Positions 55,701-64,000 of a DNA stretch of 64,000 nucleotides are shown here, piece after piece (positions within the stretch are counted from its first letter, which is position 1; every line of letters starts with the position of its first letter). Position numbers and translations under genes: made by a program. The notes under the pieces were generated by a model. It worked only from the letters and a program-made list of their open reading frames with translations, searched no databases and was not told the origin of the DNA. Origin of the DNA: Pseudozyma flocculosa PF-1 (Eukaryota; Basidiomycota; Ustilaginomycetes; Ustilaginales; Ustilaginaceae); the NCBI RefSeq assembly GCF_000417875.1, contig NW_006920874.1:365418-429417 (forward strand). Reading direction: 5' to 3'.

Positions 55701-56554
55701 TCGAAGATGGAGGGGAAGACGGTGGACCAGGTGTCGTCTCCGGCAAAGGCGAGGCCGGCGCTATCGTTGCGGGCGCCGTCGCGGATGGCCTTGAGGCGGA
55801 AGTGTTCGAGCCAGTTGTCCTCGCCCACCTTGCCCATGCCGCCAAAGTTGGCGCCCGCCTCGATGAACGTGGGAAGGGTGCCCGTGGTGAGGCCCTTGAG
55901 GCGCTGCAGGGTGGTGGTGGGTGCGTCTGCGAGGAAGTGCGCCAGGAACGAGGATGGAGGGTTCATGGCGTGGAGTTCCGAGGGGAGGGTGAGCTTGGCA
56001 TGGTAGTGCGGGTCGGGCTTCCATGTCGGGCTGCCGTCGGGTGGGTGGGCGGCCGAGATGGGCGGGATGGGTGCGATGAAGTCGTATCGGAGAGCGTCGA
56101 TGATGAGCAGGACGGCCTTGGAGTGCGTCTCTGGCAGGGTGCACTCGCCCTGTCCCGTGTGCGGATCGAGGGAGCGCGACCACTGCGCCAGCGCTGGGCG
56201 GTCAAACGAGGACGGCGGGGTAGGGGTGGACCACGACTGGGAAGGCTGCTTGAAGCACGAGTTGCGGCCGTCGAGCTCGACCCTGGTGAGGAGGAACCCC
56301 TTTGTAAACAGCCACAGGGCGGCAGCGTGGTAGTAGAGCACCAGGGCCAGGACGGCGAGGATGCCGAGAAACGGGCGGTTGATGGACGGCGGCTTTGGGG
56401 GTACGCGGTCGGGATGCCTCCGCGCGTACGACGAGTGCGACGAGTGCGACTCGTGCGAGGCGTGCGAAGAGGCGTCGGAAGAGTGCGAGTCGGATCGATC
56501 CCGGTTGCGCCGCGCGGCCAACCGAGGCGGCGGGTTGAGCGCCGACGACGACAT
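52796..56554 (-). CDS. GPI13: GPI ethanolamine phosphate transferase 3 (Gpi13/PIG-O)
   Basis: This ER membrane enzyme adds phosphoethanolamine to the third mannose of the GPI anchor precursor, the group later joined to protein. It is a single exon of 1252 aa. One membrane span near aa 55-80 (LGILAVLALVLYYHAAALWL) is followed by an alkaline-phosphatase-like lumenal domain. Its metal-site motifs are AVLLIIDALRYDFIAPIPP (Asp153) and ILMGDHGMDERGDHGG (about aa 378-393), with LLVGHGLGVDHVGHRFG between them. From about aa 620 onward there are many hydrophobic spans, as in the family, broken by a Gly/Pro/Ser-rich loop around aa 1070-1120. The start was chosen at MSSSALNPPPRL; a longer open frame begins at 56836 but runs through a GAATC/GAGTC microsatellite. 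The protein is longer than yeast Gpi13 (1017 aa), mainly from loops. Divergent from the CSN12-like gene. Confidence 0.95.
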   Translation of the reverse strand: MSSSALNPPPRLAARRNRDRSDSHSSDASSHASHESHSSHSSYARRHPDRVPPKPPSINRPFLGILAVLALVLYYHAAALWLFTKGFLLTRVELDGRNSCFKQPSQSWSTPTPPSSFDRPALAQWSRSLDPHTGQGECTLPETHSKAVLLIIDALRYDFIAPIPPISAAHPPDGSPTWKPDPHYHAKLTLPSELHAMNPPSSFLAHFLADAPTTTLQRLKGLTTGTLPTFIEAGANFGGMGKVGEDNWLEHFRLKAIRDGARNDSAGLAFAGDDTWSTVFPSIFDADKTWSYDSFNVEDLDTVDRGVEQSLLPFLQRNHPDRTGLHNGWRLLVGHGLGVDHVGHRFGASHPKMATKMQEMQRFLRNVTDAVDDSTLVILMGDHGMDERGDHGGDGELEVGAGLWVWSRSGFGKTGLASDVHSTLLADGPTYQLVPAFVPFSPLPSPPFDPKGHRSIPQIDLVPSLSLLLGLPIPFNSLGSIVPELFPDPDRLLRALRINAWQIKTYLDRYSTESSDLAPFATELEDLWYQAVEADARLAQAASGSWSKLPQAEARRAAALAYQRFNRASLVRARSVWAQFELSRIFMGLAVLALSLVSASVLYAGCKSGLVTLLDTATELGASAANPAPVERMARPSKTAAEYWQAVHASAIWPAVYGAAVGCAVYGAQYAAPSRSLRLSLLDLVLFGSTSVSQLSLIISQRKALRSLFRFEARTLPSGKALQVLGIAIPVLHAVLFGSNSFTVWEDKAVLIFLIAALSARFVAGFGAPLGRLRIRMPLVAAAGIVLARLAAISRVCREEQAPYCRPTFYANGGEGGTALNSPYAIAASYVAAYFMPSLLSMALGSSKSNVGVAPLVLNWLLRPSLLAGAGYWLGDWAAPSDQVTPELRSFIEWATRLVARADLIALSVVGITFWIFAPLCLELRQEQAPPPAAAPQPGSQLSGQGSSPTSTGEGGNKTRVSILGYANSLGSSYLLLVSLVFSMLYILSQPAGQLALSLCLLLTVANAELGDCERDCQIIFAQVDRQPDQPAPGAAPSTSKKGQPSQPKVSPLVAAAEAASGPAGGVGDGNGGQASASATQPMPSFLETSTLALVGLLAFFSTGHQATLSSIQWRVAFIGFQTVTYPWSPLFVVANSFGPLILLPAMGVPLLCLWNLAPRPRGAAGGPMTLPLTLLRTSLGLVLYHALLATSCSAFAGLVFRRHLMLFKVWTPRFMLAAVSLVGTEVALLLALLAAWQTANKVNRVFGTVFA

Positions 56555-57083
56555 CGGGTCGGATCGAATCGAATCGAGTCGAGTCGAGTCGAATCGAATC
56601 GAGCCAAGACGAGGTTCGGAGCTGCCTGCCGACTTTGCTGGACGGGTACGAGCCGAAGGAGCGGACGTTGCGGAGGTAGCTGTGCTGTCGGAAATCCCGA
56701 CGAAGCAAGGCAGTGTGGCAGTAGTGAAGTAGTCGGTGGTGGTGGTGGTGGCGAGGAGGAAGCAGACGAGGGCCCTCGCCAGAAGAACGTCACACCCGCA
56801 TCCTGTTCCTGTGCCTGCACGGCGTCGTGAAAGCACGGCCCATCGACCTCCACCTCTGCCTTGTGGCCCTGCATCGGCGCCTGGATCGGGCAGGCGGGCA
56901 AGCGCTCATCGCCCCCATCGGCCAGACCCGAAGGCAGGGTGACGCTTCTCGCACCTCCAACACCTCGACCCTCGGCCCTGGCCCTGGCCCTTGCCCTCGC
57001 CACGTCCAGCCACCTCTCCGCCTCTCGCACCCTCGCCATCACCATTTCCGTCACCCTCTTCGCTCACCACGACGCGCGCCACG
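56555..57083. other. Divergent promoter region
   Basis: This 529-bp space separates the starts of GPI13 and the CSN12-like gene. It contains a pentamer microsatellite at its left edge, GGTGGTGGTGG near 56738-56750, and (GCCCTG)n-like repeats at 56975-57000. Confidence 0.6.
56557..56604. repeat. CGAATC/CGAGTC pentamer microsatellite
   Basis: Alternating TCGAA and TCGAG pentamers immediately precede the GPI13 ATG on the minus strand. If translated from the upstream ATG they would give FDSTRLDSIRSDP, a repeat-derived peptide. Confidence 0.85.
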
Positions 57084-59134
57084 ATGCGTCCCGCGCACTT
57101 TGCCGACCAGGTCATCCAGGCCGAAAAGGCAAACGATGGCCACCAGCTCGCCCAGCTCTTTGCCATCGGTGGGCCCATCTCGCACGCCGTCCTGCTCGAG
57201 CTCGGCGACCCGAGGGTGGGTCCACGCCGTCTCGCCCGCACTGACTCCCGTTACCTCGCCGATTGTTCGCTGACCCGGTTGCTATCGCCCTCGCTCCCGC
57301 CCTCGCTCCCGCCCCTCTGCCGCAGCCCAACAAGATCCTGCTGAGCCTGCGCAAGTGCGCCGGCTACCTCGCCTCGCCGTGGGAAGAGATATGCCAGAGC
57401 CACCTGCTATCCGTCTACTTTCTCTCGCTCTCCAACACCTTCCACGGCGCCTACTCGTCGGACGCCACCGACTCCGAGGGCAAGACGCGCGCCGAGCGCC
57501 TCGCCGACTCGTTTGACGCAATGAACACCGCCGTCACGGCGTTTCTGCGCCACTTTTCCACGCTCCAGGCGGGCAGGTGGGCGCTGCCCCTCTTCCGCAT
57601 CCTTCTCCTCAACCTGCGCTGGCTCGCCATCCAGGCAGACACGGCCGCCAACCCGCCGCCGCCGCCGCCAGCCGCGACTTCGGCCCGCCCGGGCGCGCTC
57701 TCGGGCGGCGCTGCCACCTCGTCGGCCGTCGCTGCCGTCAATGCGCAGGAGACGAGGACGTCGTCGACGGCCAACAAGCGCCTCGAAGAGTGCGCGCGCC
57801 AGCTCAACAAGGCCTTTACCGCCTGCATCGCCGACCGCAACCCGGACATGGCCGAGAGCCGCAAGTGGGGCACGTACGAGGTGGTCGGCATGGTCTTCAA
57901 GACCTACTTCAAGGTGAGTCGCCCGCTCGTTGTCTCATACTGCAGGCAGGCAACGTACCGTGCAGCAGAGGACGCACTGACGAGTGGCGCTCTTTCGTCG
58001 TGCTGATGTCCTCTCCCTCCGCGCGCCCGTGTCGCCCGCAGTTGAAGTCCATCTCGCTCTGCAAAAACATCCTCCGCGCCATTTCGGCAGCGGCACTGCC
58101 GCCGCTGGAAGAGTTCCCGCGGGCGCACCAGGTCACGTTCCGATACTATGTCGGCGTGCTGGCGTTCCTGGGCGAGGAGTATGCAAAGGTGCGTGACCGT
58201 TTGGTCAGTCTGAGTGGTGCCGCCTGGCGTCGTGCTGACTCCCCCTCGTCTCTTGCTCCACCGCTTGCGCCGACAGGCCGATACGGAGCTCACCTTCGCC
58301 TTTGCAAACTGCCACTGCCGGGCGACGAGGAATCAAGAGTGGGTTGCACGCGGCACGCGGCACGCGGCACCGTCGTCGGCCGCCGCCGGCGCGCGTTGAT
58401 CGGCGTTACTGACGTGGCCCTCGCTCCGCTTGTTCTCCCGCGCCTTCTGAAACCCCAGGCTGATACTGAGCTACCTGATCCCGACGCGCCTCGTCCTCGG
58501 CGTGATGCCGACACCGGCGCTGCTCGCGCGCTTCCCGCGCCTCTCGGCGCTCTACACGCCCTTGCTCACCTCGTTCGCGAGGGGGGACGTGCAGACGTTC
58601 GATGCGCACCTCGCGACGCCCGAGGTCGAGAAGCGGCTCGTGTCGCGCGGCGTCTTCCTCTCGATTGAGCGCGCGCGCGAAGGCTGTCTGCGCTCGCTCT
58701 TCCGGCGCGTCTGGATCGCAAAGGACCGCGCGACGCGCATCCCCGTCGACGACTTCTGGCGCGCCCTCGCCTTTGTTGGCGTGCGCGTCGATAAAGAGGA
58801 GGCCGAGTGGCTCGTCGCTGGCTTGGTTTACAAGGTGAGTCGCGTGCCCTTCTCCCTCGTTCCTCCGGTCTCCCATCCCTCTGTCGATTGTGCGGCAGGG
58901 AGCGTGGGGACCTGTACTCACCGTCTCTCTTGTCTCTCTTGTCACTCTTGTCCCTCTTGTCCCTCTTGTCCCTCTTCTCCCCCTCATCCCCTCGCTCCTC
59001 CCTGTCTGCTGACCTCGACACGCGACAAACAGGGCTACATGAAGGGCTACATAGCGCACGAGCGGGGCATCGTGGTTCTCAGCGCAAAAGAGGCTTTTCC
59101 CAAGCTGGGCTCCTTTACCGTCGTATCCACCTAG
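57084..59134 (+). CDS. CSN12: PCI-domain protein, Csn12/PCID2 (Thp1) family
   Basis: A 468-aa protein from six exons: 57084-57215, 57326-57913, 58042-58188, 58277-58338, 58459-58834 and 59033-59134. The family covers fungal COP9-signalosome-associated Csn12 and animal PCID2/yeast Thp1 of TREX-2. Key stretches in order: LLSLRKCAGYLASPWEEICQ (exon 2); NKRLEECARQLNKAFTACIADR with KWGTYEVVGMVFKTYFK; LKSISLCKNILRAI and 'FPRAHQVTFRYYVGVLAFLG' (exon 3); ADTELTFAFANCHCRATRNQ, then LILSYLIPTRLVLGVMP and 'ALLARFPRLSALYTPLL' (PCI module); 'RTRIP'-like TRIPVDDFWRAL; and MKGYIAHERGIVVLSAKEAFP (last exon). The unspliced second TREX-2-like partner, Sac3, lies 24 kb to the left. Donors are GTGGGT, GTGAGT, GTGCGT, GTGGGT and GTGAGT. 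I cannot tell Csn12 from Thp1 function by sequence alone; similarity looks nearest Csn12. Confidence 0.92.
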
Positions 59135-59791
59135 CCAAGCGAAGCGCAACGTCACGCTCCTGCGAATCGAAAGCCTTCAGCCCGGCTGGCTGGCTGGGCA
59201 GGTAGAATCATACGAGACGGACGACGCGTGCGCGCGAGAAAGACAGGTCGTTCGTCTGGCCTCCACAGGGCAGGGCAGGGCAGGGCAGGGTAGGGCAGAA
59301 TGGGCAAAAAGAAAGAGGTATACGGGTAATCCAAGGGGGGTACGTCGTGGTGGTGGTTGTGTTGGCGTGGGTAAGGAAAGGCGATGGTGGGGGCAGCGGA
59401 CGAGGGTGCGGGTACATGGTCCGGTCCTGTTCAAAGAGCGAGTAAGGTGTAGCGGGATGGGAGCGCAGAAGTAGGCAGAGGCAGGAAGCTGGACCGATCT
59501 GATCCGGACTGAGCAGAGCAGAGCAAGATTGGGCCAGGGAGAGGGGCAGGGTCGTGGCGACACTCAAGGAACCGAAGGAGCGTGAAGAGGGGGAAGGGGG
59601 GCAAGGACTGTGGTGCCGCGGTGCGAGAGCAGAAGCCAGAGCAAGCAGGTGTACCGCAATGACGAGCGCGAGCAGAAGGGGAAAGGGGGAAGGAAGGGCA
59701 CGAGGGAAAGCAATCAAAACGAAACCAGAAGAGAGAGGGAGAAGCGGGCAGTCAAGGGAGGGACGCGGGGGAAGGGACGCCACGCCGAGCC
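59135..59791. other. Convergent intergenic space
   Basis: This 657-bp space separates the 3' ends of the CSN12-like and lipase genes. It contains a GGGCA microsatellite at 59267-59297 and purine-rich sequence beyond (59570-59780). No gene seen. Confidence 0.6.
59267..59297. repeat. (GGGCA)n microsatellite
   Basis: About six GGGCA units with one GGGTA variant. The low unit number makes it an ordinary short microsatellite. Confidence 0.85.
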
Positions 59792-61625
59792 TCAGCGGGC
59801 GCTGCGTTCCGACATTTCGGGGCCCATTTCGAGCTCCGGGTCGATGCTCTGCAGGATCGTGTCCTGGATGCCCGGGAAGACGGTGCGGTAGGCGTCGACG
59901 CCAAAGATCATGTCGAGGTGCTCGTAGTTTCTGCGGCGCGGCGCGACCGGGGTGCGGGGTGTGGGCAGAGGAGCGAGGCGTCAGCATCAAGGACGGATCC
60001 TGCAGCGGCAAAAGGCAAACGCGAGGGAGGGCGCCATGCGCCTGGACCACTCACTGGAGCTCGACGACGTGGATCATGTCGAGGTTCTTTTCGTAGCGCT
60101 GGATGCGCTGGACGAGGGGTTTGCCCAGCACGAGGTGGTCGATGTCGCCGTAAAAGATCGAGTGCGGCGGGAAGCGGCGTCCGAACCAGGGCTCGGTGAT
60201 GCGCGGGTCAAAGATGCAGCCGCGGTGGCTGAAGCCGCTCATGTACCAGTACAGCAGCTCGCTCGACGTCGGGATGGGCACGCTGCGGAAGATCTTGGGC
60301 TTCTGGCGCGCCAGCCAGTTGTGGTCGTGGAAGCCAAACAGGAAGGCAAAGATGACGAAGGCAATGTGGCCGAACCACCACGTCGGCAGGAACTCTTGCG
60401 CGATGCCAATCACGGGCATAAACTCGCGCACGCCAAACACGAGGCCCCACCAGCGGCGCGAGCGGAACTGGCGCAGCAGCGAAAAGGGGAACTTGCGCAG
60501 CACCGAGCCGGCGTAGACCGACGGTCCGAGGGCGATGAAGCAGCTGAGCTTGTCGCCAATCTCGGGGCAGATGCCCGGCGAGAGGGCGAGGTACATGGAG
60601 CCGCTGCCCTGCGAGTGGCCGACGTAGGCCAGCTGCGGGCGCCCGGTGGCGGCGGTGACGTAGTCGACCAGGTCCTTGAGGTCGTAGGCGAGCTCCTTGA
60701 GGCCCCAGGCCCAGAAGCGCGGGTCGCTGCGCGTGTACTCGGTGTGGCCGGCCTTGAAGTTGGAGCGGATGTTGGTCACCCACACGTCGAACCCTTGGTC
60801 GACGAGCCAAAAGGCCATGGAGCGCTCCTCGTTCATGACAAAGTGCGACGAGTTGCAGAGAATGCCGTGCTGCAGCACCACGGGGTGGCCCGGCGGGCCC
60901 GGGCGGCGCGGGTCCGAGATGCGGTGCGCCTTGAGGATCCAGCCGCCCTCGGTGATGATGTCGTGCTCGTCGCAGTTGTAGCCCCAGAACTCGGCGTAGT
61001 AGGCGGGCCTGCCGCTGCCGCGCTCGCCCGTGATCCTGCGCTCGTACTCGCGGTCGGTCTTTGCGCGGGGCGGGCTCTTTTTGAACGGGTTGAGGTAGGC
61101 AAAGTAGGCGGCGACGAGGACGATGCCCATGGCCGAGGTCGAAATGCCAAACGAGACGAGCTGGCGGAAGTTGAGGCGGATGCGGTTAAAGAGGCCGTAG
61201 TTGCCATAGTCTGCGACGACGTGGTCGAAAAAGGGCATCTGGAGGGGCGCCTCGTCGCGGTAGTCGGGGAAGGTGGGGTCGAAGAAGGCCGGCTCGTCGT
61301 CGTCGCGGTCGGGGGCGTTGGGTTGAGTGCCGACGCGCTCGACCTGGGCGGGGCGGTGGCGGCGGCGGCGGCCGGAGCGGGGCTGGGTGGCCTCGGTGTC
61401 GGCAAAGGGGCCCTCTACGCCGCGGTCGTCTGCGAGGGGCTGGGTTGACTCCGATACCTGGTCCTCGACGGGGGCGTCGCGAACGGTGGTGCTCTGGCGG
61501 GGCGGGCGGGAGGTATCGTCGCTGAAGGGGTCGTCGGTGTTGGACTCTGGAACGGCGCTGGCGCTGTCCGAGGCGGTGCCGGTGCCTCGCCGGCGGCGGC
61601 TGTAGTCGACGTAGTTGCCGGCCAT
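59792..61625 (-). CDS. Membrane-anchored acid-lipase-type steryl ester hydrolase (Tgl1/Yeh family)
   Basis: A 569-aa protein from exons 61625-60055 and 59930-59792. After an acidic/Arg-rich cytosolic N-terminus there is one hydrophobic span (about aa 155-178, SFGISTSAMGIVLVAAYFAY). An AB-hydrolase-associated lipase domain follows, with AEFWGYNCDEHDIITEGGWI and 'VVLQHGILCNSSHFV', the oxyanion-side HG motif. The catalytic Ser338 is in GHSQGSGSM. The acid is probably Asp496 in YGDIDHLV. The His is in NYEHLDMIFG, at about aa 528, which is coded only by the second exon. This layout matches yeast Tgl1/Yeh1/Yeh2 steryl-ester hydrolases and animal acid lipases. Location on lipid droplets, ER or plasma membrane is inferred from the single anchor. 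The intron donor is GTGAGT; without it the reading frame stops after HVVELQ and the His is lost. Confidence 0.92.
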
Positions 61626-63261
61626 GGTGGTAACGGCGGGGGGGCTAAAGCGGTGGACGCTGGAGTGGTGGCAGTGGTGGTGGTGGTGACGAAGGCGAAG
61701 GCAGGGTATGAAACGGCGCGGTTAGGGAGATGCGGTCGAGGCCGGCAGGTCGGTCGGGTTGGCTGGCTGGCTGGCTGGCTCGCTTTGGCCTGCTGTCAGC
61801 CTTGCTGGAGCGGCGCTGGGTGCTAAGGCTGCCAGATGGTGAGGCTGAGGGAGCTACACAGGTAGCTAGCGTGCGTGAAGGGCGTGCACGCTGCGCGGTC
61901 GGCGCCAGAAGGGGGACCGTGAGCCAGAGATGAGGAGCGCGCGCGGCGGAGGGGAGATGAATAGGGAACGGAAGAGAAGGGAGGGTGGAGCGTGAGGGCA
62001 AGTCAGAGAGAGAGAGAAGAGAGAGCCGGGATGGGTTGGGCAAAGGTGCGAGCGAGGGTCAAAGGCCAAGCAGGCCTAGGCAAAGCAGGCCGGGGCAGCT
62101 CAACGAGGCAGGCAGGCAGGCAGGCCCAGCTGATGGAGAGCGAGTCGAGCATCGAAGGGGTGACAGCCGCCGCCGTCATGTTGGCAGAGGCATCCGCAGG
62201 GCCATCTGGCATCTCCGCATCTCCGCTCGCCTCGCCCGCCCGCCCATCACTAGGCGGATGGCAAAAGCGGATGGCGCGCAATTGGCGGATGGCGGATGGC
62301 GGATGGCAAAGGCCATCGCAGGCTAAGGGTCATGCGCCCAAGGCAAGCCAGCCAGCCAGAGAAGAGGGCTGGTTGGTTGGTGGAGCCGCACCTCGTCGAT
62401 CCCTCTGCCCTGGCCCTGGCCCGCCTGCTGGGCTTTCCCCGCGCTCGCCCTGGTGTGCCCGTCCCTAACCTAGCCTCTTCTTTCCTTGCCCCGCCTTGCC
62501 CTGCCCTGCCTGCTGGCCTGCTCGCCCTTGCTCTTTCCGCCTCTGCTCTCTTTCTTGAGCCAAGAGAGGCAAGGGAGGCAGGCAGGCTGGCAGGCAGGCA
62601 GGCTGGGTCGGCTAAACACCGCCCTCCTCTCTCTCTCTCTCTCTCTCGTGCTCGCTTAGGCCGCCTCGATAGACGAATTCATCTCGTTTCCAGCCAGCCC
62701 AGCCCAGCTCAGCCAGCATCGCTTTGTTCGCATGCAGGCCATCAAGACCGTACCGCGTTTGGATTTCCAGCCCCAGACAAGAGGCAGGCACAGGAGCACA
62801 GCTACAGCTACAGCGGAGACCCAAAGCCGTCCGCCCGCCCTCGAAGCGCGTTTGCTTTTTTCCAGCCAGCCGGCTCTCTCTCTGGCTGCCTCTCTGCGTC
62901 GTGGCCTCGAGCTGCGTTTGCGGGGGATCCGAAATCCCCAAGGCAACCCGGCACCTGCACCTGCACCAGCAGCACCTCACAACCCGCCGGCCACAGGGTA
63001 GACGGACGCTCTTTGCACCGTGAAAACCCCAACGACGCCCGACCCCCGCCAGGGCATCCGCTTCGTCTTTCGCACGACAACACGACACCGAAAAGGCTAG
63101 ACCACCGACCGACGGCCGCACCGCCTCGCCCTCAGCAGGCCCCAACGCAGCGAGGCTCGCAAGCGACGCTGTACATACATCTGCTTGCAGACAAACGAGG
63201 CGCGGATGTCGGACCCTCGCGCCGCCGTGCATCGCCGTCGTCCAACTCGAGAGCGATCCGC
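61626..63261. other. Intergenic space, lipase promoter to BET gene 3' end
   Basis: This 1.6 kb has no convincing gene. It is rich in GGCAGG/GGCTGG words (61760-61785, 62105-62125, 62575-62605), and has GCGGATGGC repeats at 62255-62310 and a CT tract at 62626-62647. Confidence 0.6.
62626..62647. repeat. (CT)n microsatellite
   Basis: An uninterrupted CT dinucleotide run of about 22 bp. Confidence 0.9.
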
Positions 63262-64000
63262 TCAGTCCGAGTCCGAGTCCGAGCCGCTCTCGCCATCCGA
63301 CGAGCTGTCCGAGTGTACCAGATCGTCGTGCATCCCCGTCGCAGCTGCATTGCCTGCACGGGGCGACGAACAACAGGAGTAGGGGGGCGGATATCACAGG
63401 CATCGTCAGACACAGCGTCCACGCCAACCTGCTCCAACGCCGGGTTTCGACGGCCGCCATCCCGACACTCACCTGCTGCCGCTTCCGGATTGCCAAACTG
63501 CTCCAGCTGCTGCTGCAGCCTCTGGATACGCTCCGCCTCTTCGCCTTCGTCGAGGTTCTTCTTCTTGAGCCCGCCCGTGCCCCGCTTGCGCCCGTCGAGC
63601 GGCGCAGAACGACCGTTGGCCTTCTTGGCCGCCGCCGCCGCCGCAGCCGCCGCCTTCTTGCTCGGTCGCACCACGTACTTGTACAGCTTGTACAGCGTCT
63701 TGGCAGACAGCTCGTCAATGTCGAGCTCAATCTCCTCCTCGTCGGCCTGGCCCGCCGGCTTGTCCTCGTTGATGATCCGGATCGCCCCGTCCAAACGCTC
63801 CTCGGACAGCTCCTGGATCTTGGCCGCCAGCTCCTCCTTCTGCTCGTACGTCACCACGCGCACGTCGTCGTCGCTGCCCGCACCGCGCTTCGACGCGCCC
63901 GCCTTCTTCGACGACGCAGAGGCGCCACCGGCGGCCGCCTTCTTCTTCTGCTGCGCCGCCGCCGCCGCCTTGGCCTTCTTGGACGGCACGTAGTCGGCAG
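63262..64000 (-). CDS. BET-family protein (Bdf1-type), C-terminal part only
   Basis: The gene runs off the right edge. Exon 64000-63473 is open from the window end (reading ADYVPSKKAK) and joins by a GTGAGT intron to the last exon 63353-63262. It carries the NET (extra-terminal) domain: RVVTYEQKEELAAKIQELS, then 'RIINEDKPAGQADEEEIELD' and DELSAKTLYKLYKYVVRPSKK, which recruits chromatin partners in BRD4/Bdf1 proteins. An Ala/Lys-rich linker, a short coiled-coil-like stretch (LQQQLEQFGNPEAA) and a Ser/Asp tail (HSDSSSDGESGSDSDSD) follow, as is typical of BET C-termini. The bromodomains would lie beyond the window. Without the splice the frame would run on into unrelated residues. Confidence 0.88.

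Noticed and set aside
54548..56830. 760-aa open frame on the + strand across GPI13
   Set aside because: Antisense of the Gpi13 lumenal domain; compositional.

Overview
This 64 kb window is nuclear DNA of a filamentous or dimorphic basidiomycete fungus, most likely from the Ustilaginomycotina (smut lineage); the lineage call is inference. The GC content is high, with strong G/C bias at third codon positions. Introns are few and short (about 70-300 nt), usually GTGAGT...CAG. The gene set (Mis6/CENP-I, Pho89, Cand1, Sac3, Gpi13, Lcb1, Zn2Cys6 regulator, class II heme-thiolate peroxidase, BET protein) is fungal. Eighteen protein genes are supported, one of them cut by the right edge. I see no tRNA, rRNA, CRISPR array or intact transposon.

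Layout, left to right (strand): CENP-I/Mis6 kinetochore protein (-); Na+/phosphate symporter Pho89 (-); low-complexity protein with a possible HAPSTR1-like helix (-); cullin exchange factor Cand1 (+); atypical SDR/NmrA-like protein (-); a fusion of a HAD-type pyrimidine-nucleotidase domain with an F-box/WD40 receptor (+), interrupted near its 3' end by a 20-N assembly gap; glutamine synthetase (+); TREX-2 scaffold Sac3 (+); valyl-tRNA synthetase with two candidate starts (-); serine palmitoyltransferase subunit Lcb1 (+); Zn2Cys6 regulator (+); LEA2-like type II membrane protein (+); protein phosphatase 1 regulator Glc8/inhibitor-2 (+); secreted heme-thiolate peroxidase/peroxygenase (-); GPI ethanolamine phosphate transferase Gpi13 (-); Csn12/PCID2-family PCI protein (+); membrane-anchored steryl-ester-type lipase (-); C-terminal part of a BET (Bdf1-type) protein (-).

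Most of these are housekeeping genes and I see no operon-like functional cluster. Two loose themes recur. Cand1, an F-box receptor and a Csn12-family protein all touch cullin-RING ligase control, and Sac3 and a Thp1/PCID2-family protein both touch TREX-2 mRNA export. The distances are large and the links may be chance.

The least explained DNA is the 2.65 kb between CENP-I and PHO89. It holds several different direct, tandem and inverted repeats plus TATA-like stretches, and looks like a decayed, LTR-like insertion or an undescribed repeat family. Other long intergenic spaces (8.5-10.7, 22.6-25.4, 50.5-52.8, 61.6-63.3 kb) hold no convincing gene, but are rich in CAGGC/GCCTG words and short microsatellites. 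Exon limits below were read by eye from splice motifs, reading phase and family conservation, without transcript data.
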